Shown: in pieces, positions 58,394 to 64,000 of the stretch | Numbering within the stretch: the first letter of the stretch is position 1 | Layout of the letters: each line of letters begins with the position of its first letter | Source of the DNA: Bathymodiolus brooksi | Taxonomy: Eukaryota > Mollusca > Bivalvia > Mytilida > Modiolidae | Length of the DNA stretch: 64,000 nucleotides | Direction of reading: 5' to 3' | Assembly: GCA_963680875.1 (NCBI GenBank) | Contig: OY804577.1 | Coordinates: forward strand, 103,985,906-104,049,905 | Program-made: the position numbers and the translations under genes | The notes under the pieces: model-generated | Database searches by the model: none | The model's input: only the letters and a program-made list of their open reading frames with translations | What the model was told of the DNA's origin: nothing

Positions 58394-58908
58394 GAGGTCT
58401 TGAGATGGACATGGTGGAAGAAGGAATTGTTTATTTCCATCATACACAAGGGTATCAGAGACTTTACATAGGTTTTTATGAAAATCCTTTGTATATTATT
58501 TCAATTAAGACTTTAATTTAGTATCGTCATGACTGTACCCCCATTTAATATGAACTTCTAGTATCTGGCCAGTTTACAATTCAATACACATTCACCCCCA
58601 TTTTTACCCAGCCATTTCTTGTTCAACATAGAGGTCTTGAGATGGACATGGTGGAAGAAGGAATTGTTTATTTCCATCATACACAAGGGTATCAGAGACT
58701 TTACATAGGTTTTTATGAAAATCCTTTGTATAATATTTCAATTAAGACTTTAATTTAGTATCGTCATGTATAATATTTCAATTAAGACTTTAATTTAGTA
58801 TCGTCATGACTGTGCCCCCATTTAATATGAACTTCTAGTATCTGGCCAGTTTACAATTCAATACACATTCACCCCCATTTTTACCCAGCCATTTCTTGTT
58901 CAACATAG
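58394..58908. repeat. Tandem duplication, 237-bp period
   Basis: The unit starting gaggtcttgagatggacatg (58394) repeats at 58631 almost exactly through ttcttgttcaacatagag. In the second unit a 40-bp piece (gtataatatttcaattaaga...) is itself doubled (58728 and 58768). The near identity implies a recent origin. Confidence 0.9.
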
Positions 58909-60205
58909 AGAATTGCCAGCAGCAAAGCTGTAACTCAAGTAAAAATCATGCAAAACTTTCAACAATGAACAAAGTCAACACATATCATCAGACATCACTG
59001 CATATCAACGAATAAGTCATGATTAAGTGTAAATCCTAAAAATGTAAACAACACAAACTTCAAAGTGAAAGTAGAATTTCCCTATCGTTAAATCACTATT
59101 TATTTATTTAATTGAACAAAGCTTTACTATTATTGAAATTCAATGACAACTGAAGACGGTCGAGTTGAAAAACTTTTTCAAAACATATTTTGTAATTGAT
59201 GAATTCCGTAAATATTTGCGTAACATGCCGAAATTAAAGTGAAACTGAAAATAGAATCCGATCGGCATCATCAGGAAAAAGGAACCATTTATCCGCTACC
59301 TTTGAATTAATAATGGTATAAATTTATTGGAATTACACAAATCTGTAAGTTTTCATAATAATTAAGTAATCTTCGTGACCTAAAAGTGTTCAACACAACC
59401 GCGATCGATGAACCGTTATCATTTGCATGTCGACAAAATGGCGTCGATCTTGACACTGACCCCCACTCCATTTAAAAATATATTCTGCTAAATATGTGTA
59501 TCAAACTAATTATGTATTATATATCAAAATTCTCAGAAGTGATTGCTCTTTCAGAAATAATGTGCGCAACATTTTTTCTTACCCGTTAAACCTGTTTATT
59601 TTTTTATTTTTTCACTCTTTCTGCCATATCTTTGTAACTACGCAACTTTTAAATGCCGCGCAAAGTCGTCAATATTCATAAGACATGCCTTTATGTCCTT
59701 ATTTGGTACATGGGGATGTGGTTTTAGCATTACTCAGCAGAAATTCGTCCAATCAGAGGTACCCACTTCCGAAAAATTTCACAATCTGGTTCCATGACGT
59801 TACTGTCGTCGTTAGTGCAGATCGGTAACTTTAAATCCCGAAAAACAATTTTATGCACATTGGAGAAGAAAAGAAACTTAATATAGTTGAAGAACAACAT
59901 TATTTTAAATAATTTAATACGATTTAAATCTGAAATATCTGATAGATAAGGTAAAATGTACCGCTTTCATCAACCGTTCAATTTTTTCAGCAGCTGGATA
60001 GCTATGTCACGATAAAAGTCACGTGACCTGAAATCCCTACCTATAATAACAAAAGAATGTCCTTAATTAGACATAGTAATAACAACAGGTTAAAATAAGT
60101 TACAATGATATGTATATGTATAGAAAATGTTTACAGTGTATTTCCAACTCATTAAAGTCAAATACACACCCTCCCAATGAAAAACAAGCTATGACTTAAC
60201 ACAGG
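58909..60205. other. Candidate promoter region of the 1145-aa gene
   Basis: A YY1-like string, acaaaatggcgtcgatctt, lies at 59434-59452, and cacgtgac is at 60020-60027. A 12-bp match GGGATTTCAGGT occurs here in inverted form (ending at 60037) and at 53115. No coding exon is recognised. Confidence 0.35.
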
Positions 60206-60295
60206 TATTATATAAATTAAAGTGGAAAATGTGATGTTATTTTGTTTCACATGAAAAAACATTAAATAAATATAAACTGTGAAATAAAGACTTAC

Positions 60296-60356
60296 CATCT
60301 ATAAGAAACATCACTGTGAACACTATCAGAATGCGGACAATGGCGTTCCATTCCAT
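60296..60356 (-). CDS. Candidate TLR-type exon 1b (signal peptide), paralogue of 40401-40461
   Basis: 61 nt encode MEWNAIVRILIVFTVMFLID plus the first base of a Gly codon, ending at GATG|GTAAGTC, a canonical donor. Sequence identity with the 40.4-kb exon extends about 85 bp on the intron side and to 60407 on the 5' side. It could be an alternative, more distal first exon of the TLR at 32.6 kb (25-kb intron), or the first exon of another TLR whose body is missing here. The phase fits the TLR acceptor. Confidence 0.5.
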
Positions 60357-61706
60357 GTCTGAAAAGTGTTTATTCCGTTTTTGTGTAAGTAGATGTATTA
60401 ACAACACCACTGTCGTCAAAGAGCTCCGATCGAAAATGCTTGGTCAACATCCGGGATATTTTAAAGCGGTATTTTTAAAGAAGACACAGATAATTATCGT
60501 AAGTATTTATGAATATGCTGTGTATATAATGTTTTGAATTATGATGCTTTATGATAGTTATTATTATTAATTTCATTTTTTGTCCAAATATCATTTATTT
60601 TTGCAGTGTAAAATTAGATTTTTCTATAATTTATAAGGAATCCGGCTTCAAAATCATTACAATCAACTGAAATATCGCTATATCTTGCATTTACGAATGA
60701 ATTAAATGTTGCCCAAAAAGAAAAAAATATTGATGAATGATTGATTTTACTTAAAAATACTATTTTGTTGATGAAAAGTCAATTAGTAAATAGTTATACC
60801 CTAAAACATCATGTCAACAGATGTTTTTGAAATCCGGATTGGTCAAAATGTAAACATGTATACAAACCGGTTGGGTCATTTAAAAATAGCCGGGTTTGTC
60901 AGTATGTAAATACCACTGATCTTATTGTTATTGAGCATTATATTGCAATTTAACGATAGTTATGATTAGGAAATATCTCAAAGGCGATAAATACTGATCA
61001 ATAGTATGAATATTTGCCATGGCTGCTAATTTCAGCTACTTTGTACAATAAAACAAATCGTTATTTCTATGTTAAATTGCTACTGTCGCGAACACTTGAT
61101 TTTTTTTTATGCTTTTTGTGGCACTGACATCACGGTTGGTGCTCAATACGCTACACTCACTTTAAGTAGCTGTCCAGGCGCATCGATTGGGGTGAGAGAT
61201 TTTTTTTATAAGGCAATATTTTGATTTTATACTCTGTGGAAATAACTTCATGGATATTTAAGTTTCTTCACAGTATAATGTTTACATTAACATTACAGAT
61301 AAGCAAATTAACAAAGGCTGTAGTATTGAATTCCTTTCCGCACGGACGATTTTGGCAGTTTGTATACAAAGAAAATGTTAGGTGTACTCGATTAATGCAA
61401 CGTTCGTTACAAGTTGTAATACGACAAAAGTTCGTTCTTTGGATGTTATAGACACCCGCCCATCCACCAATATTAATGCCAAAAGAATTTCAATCACTCG
61501 TATATATTTTGCATTTTTTTCTCGGGTTGAAATAGAAATGACAGACTCAATGAATTTATTATGTTGATATATATTTATAATAAATGCTATGCGATCTTAT
61601 AACGAACGCACTATCCTACACTGTCTCGAGTCTTATTTATATTACGTTATTTTAGTTAATAAAACAATATTTTCTGAGGAGTGAAACCAGGGAGAGAAAA
61701 AAATAG

Positions 61707-61831
61707 ACAATATATATATACATTGTCGAAAATATAAAATTTATATATACGAGTTTTGACGAGTTTTTCTTACCTGTTTCGCAGCGAGTGGAAATGAATT
61801 ATATATTTTCCGACAATGTACGTATATTGTA
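61707..61831 (-). repeat. Hairpin element, copy 3 (diverged)
   Basis: The arms acaatatatatatacattgt, cgaaaatataaaatt pair with aattatatattttccgacaa, tgtacgtatattgt. In the minus orientation it keeps gatagatacaata, gcgaaacaggtaagaaaaac and the T/A-rich end, paralleling copies 1 and 2, with another stem sequence. Confidence 0.65.
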
Positions 61832-62369
61832 TCTATCGCCCCAAAGAAACTGTCAAATTGTCTAAAAAGAGCAGAAACAAGCGTTGTTCTTATCGTTTTT
61901 GATTGTGTCCTCTGTGAAGTCCGCGCTTATAAGTTTATAAGCATAAATCCTGTTACTGTTTCTTACCGTCGCTCAACATGAATCAAGTACCAGAAAAAGA
62001 TATCTTGGTCAGAAACCAAATACAAATGTATAGCAAAAAAATATCTGGTCAATGCAATGTGACTACTCGAATAGAACAAGTGCAGGATAAAAAAAATAAC
62101 ATTAACTGGGCAGCGAAGAAATACTATTAAAACATCTTATGTTTCAATCTTGCGATTATCCTCATTTTATTTGTATAAGCTTCAGACAATTTGATTGCTA
62201 CATTTATATTATATTGTGAGCGCCATACAGATGTTTGTGTATCTTTACATTCAACATTCACTTACTAGTATCTGCTATACATTAAATTTTCTTTACAGAT
62301 GAATCCTATCAGTATAATAGCCGTTGAGGAGTCTGTGGCGACCATGTTTGTCAACGGATCGGGATGAAA

Positions 62370-62660
62370 TGAGCAATCTTTATAGAAGACCTTCCATAGT
62401 TGCTTCCTACCAAGTTTCGGTTTTTATTGTATCTAGCTTTAGTGAAATAATGTGTACAGATTTTGTCTGTTTATATATTTATGAGTTTTGACTTTCCCTT
62501 TGGAAGATTGTTTGGAGTTCGGTAATTTTGTTATTACCCATATTCATTTGGCTAAGCAGTTTGAGAGGAGAAGATTTGATAAAATTGACCAATTAGAAAC
62601 AAGAACCGCTTGATGCTTCCTACTAAGCTCCACTTCATTTGATTGAGGCGTTTCAGAGGA
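62370..62660. repeat. Dispersed repeat units shared with 37.5-37.9 kb
   Basis: Contains caatctttatagaagacctt, tccatagttgcttcctacca and gtttgagaggagaagattt-type strings. Also tgagttttgactttcccttt and gagttcggtaattttgttat, which occur inverted in the 35.4-kb minisatellite interruption. Confidence 0.6.
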
Positions 62661-62769
62661 GAAGATTAAAATGTGAATAGTTAATGGACGAAAGACGACG
62701 GACGACGGGCGCTAAGTGATGGTAAAAGCTCACATTGTCTTTGGCAAGATGAGCTAATAACAGTCATTG

Positions 62770-62975
62770 GGTAGATATGTCGCTCCACTCGGACATTATT
62801 CTGATTCCGAGATAACCAGTCTCTGCTATTTCCCCTTAATGCTGCGTTCTTAGAGGAGAAGCAACAAATACCAATTTTATAGTCTTTTGTTTGTCAAGAC
62901 CACGGCTCGTACCAACAATCTATCGCACTCGAGGCGAGCACGCTAACCATTACGCTACCGATGCGGTTCCCTATT
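62770..62975 (-). repeat. tRNA-derived SINE (same family as 1.4 kb)
   Basis: On the minus strand the head gaaccgcatcggtagcgtaa, tggttagcgtgctcgcctcg is a clear tRNA 5' half with A box. The B box is decayed (ggtacgagcc). The body matches 1385-1560 (cgctccactc, ggacattatt, ctgattccga on the plus strand). Confidence 0.75.
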
Positions 62976-64000
62976 TTTATTTAATTTTTATTAATTTTTT
63001 TAATCAAATATTTTTTATTGTCCTTCAATATATTATTTGAAAACAAAAATTAATCCAAAACAATAAGAGTTACTTGATATCTATATAAACAGTGAGAGTT
63101 CCTACTTTTGATCAAACACTCTTTGAATATTGCAATAATTCAACTGCATAGCAAATAAAGAAAAATAATTAAAAGTTCTATACAAAATCATGACCATTCT
63201 GTCGAAGGTGACTTGGCGAATGCCAATTCTGCACAAACCGTTTTGTATTTCTTCCTTTTAATGTTATACAAAACATCCACATGTAAAATATTTTTAATAT
63301 GTGCTGTTGTTGTTTTTTTTCACAACTTTTATTCATTGAAGACATTTTTTTCTTTCTTTTTATCAATTTGCAAGTCGAACATACCCTTGGCAAGTGTTAT
63401 AATGAACCTTAAATGAATTACAGAAAGAAACATAATTGTGATATTGAGCTGTTTTCGCTATTCTTTCAATTTTTTACATAGACAAAACCGGTTCTACTTA
63501 AACACAATTTTTGCGACCCAACCGGAAAGTAGTGGCTGACAGAGCCGGAACGAATATACGTAAATAATCATTGTGTTTTTCACTGTAGCAAGTCTAAAAC
63601 TAATCATGGTAGCACGCCAGTGCAAACTATCCTGTATATAAGCATTACAAAGGGTTTGTGTACTTTAATTACACATATAAACTACTTTTTATAGCTTTAT
63701 TTGATGATTTCAATCTCATTATTAGCATTTTTCATTGTTTATGTCCATCATTTTATCTATATCTGAGTAATCGATAAAGATAACTACAGTAATATATAGG
63801 TAAAAACAAGCAAAAATAATCGACCGATAACGACATCTTCTGGATTCAAGATATAATAATACTATATGATCATAATACTTATTTTTTGTCGTCGCCTGTA
63901 TGTCAAACATGCCTATTTGACTTGTACCGGAAGATAACAGAGCATTTCCGACCGGAGCTCTTTGACGACAGTGAACACCGGCGAGAATTATCACTAGACC

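Larger units (their letters stand above)
60408..63973. mobile_element. 3566-bp non-autonomous DNA transposon, CACTG termini, 5-bp TSD AACAC
   Basis: The left end CACTGTCGTCAAAGAGCTCC matches the reverse complement of the right end over about 32 bp with two mismatches. AACAC flanks it at 60403-60407 and 63974-63978. The paralogous locus at about 40504-40535 has the empty site (aacaacaccggcgagaatta). The interior has no recognisable transposase; it carries a hairpin (61707), dispersed repeats (62370-62660) and a SINE (62770-62975). A 5-bp TSD with CACT ends suggests the Transib/RAG-like or CACTA-type groups; the family is unassigned. Confidence 0.85.

Noticed and set aside
62900..62975. tRNA-like 5' half on the minus strand
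   Set aside because: The T-arm and B box are decayed, and the body matches another dispersed copy at 1.4 kb. It is a SINE.

Overview
The window looks like genomic DNA of an invertebrate animal, most likely a bivalve mollusc. It is AT-rich, has few intact genes and is dense in transposable elements. The TE and gene-family mix fits that guess: mollusc-type tRNA SINEs carrying the segment ttaacgccactttcaacaatatttcag, an intronless-type Toll-like receptor exon, P2X7 'ballast' exons inside a DNA transposon, hAT5, DIRS/Ngaro, a CR1/Jockey-like LINE, and a YIDD reverse transcriptase fragment. There are no bacterial-type operons, rRNA genes or CRISPR arrays. One 200-bp run of N (39127-39326) is an assembly gap.

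Layout. 0-3 kb: a hairpin element, a degraded gag-like fragment and a tRNA SINE. 3.2-6.9 kb: two GACGTTGG-type satellite arrays in inverted orientation around a two-exon DUF4806-like gene end. 9-12.2 kb: two hAT5 copies with 5-bp target-site duplications (TSDs). 14.1-14.8 kb: a broken THAP-domain transposase gene. 15.6 kb: a 188-bp hAT5 MITE. 16.7-30.2 kb: a DIRS/Ngaro-like retroelement whose tyrosine-recombinase gene is cut into three. The first cut is a 7.1-kb Kolobok-like transposon (TTAA TSD). The second is a LINE that has itself been hit by a 991-bp foldback element (8-bp TSD).

30.7-40.5 kb: SINEs, a 35-bp minisatellite, and a Toll-like receptor on the minus strand. The body exon is 32566-34979. 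A signal-peptide exon at 40401-40461 matches its splice phase. The putative intron holds a second minisatellite, an RT fragment, the gap and a hAT5 fragment. 41.4-49.8 kb: a second Kolobok-like copy, inverted relative to the first and itself carrying a 1.5-kb hAT-like insertion. 50-51.2 kb: a frameshifted PIN/FEN-like gene.

52.4-53.6 kb: a large foldback with GC-rich hairpins. 54.4-57.8 kb: an intact 1145-codon coiled-coil protein with a putative D/D/E-like core and a Tudor-like tail, probably transposon-borne. 58.4-58.9 kb: a tandem duplication. 60.3 kb: a second, nearly identical TLR-type signal-peptide exon, immediately followed by a 3566-bp element (CACTG termini, 5-bp TSD AACAC) that runs to the window edge.

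Only two genes look capable of making protein as they stand: the Toll-like receptor and the 1145-aa protein. Everything else reads as mobile-element debris. The layered insertions give a relative chronology, and several have an empty site in a paralogous copy inside this same window. The most unusual signal is a family of hairpins (about 0.23, 53.5 and 61.7 kb) with shared outer ends but different stem sequences that stay self-complementary.
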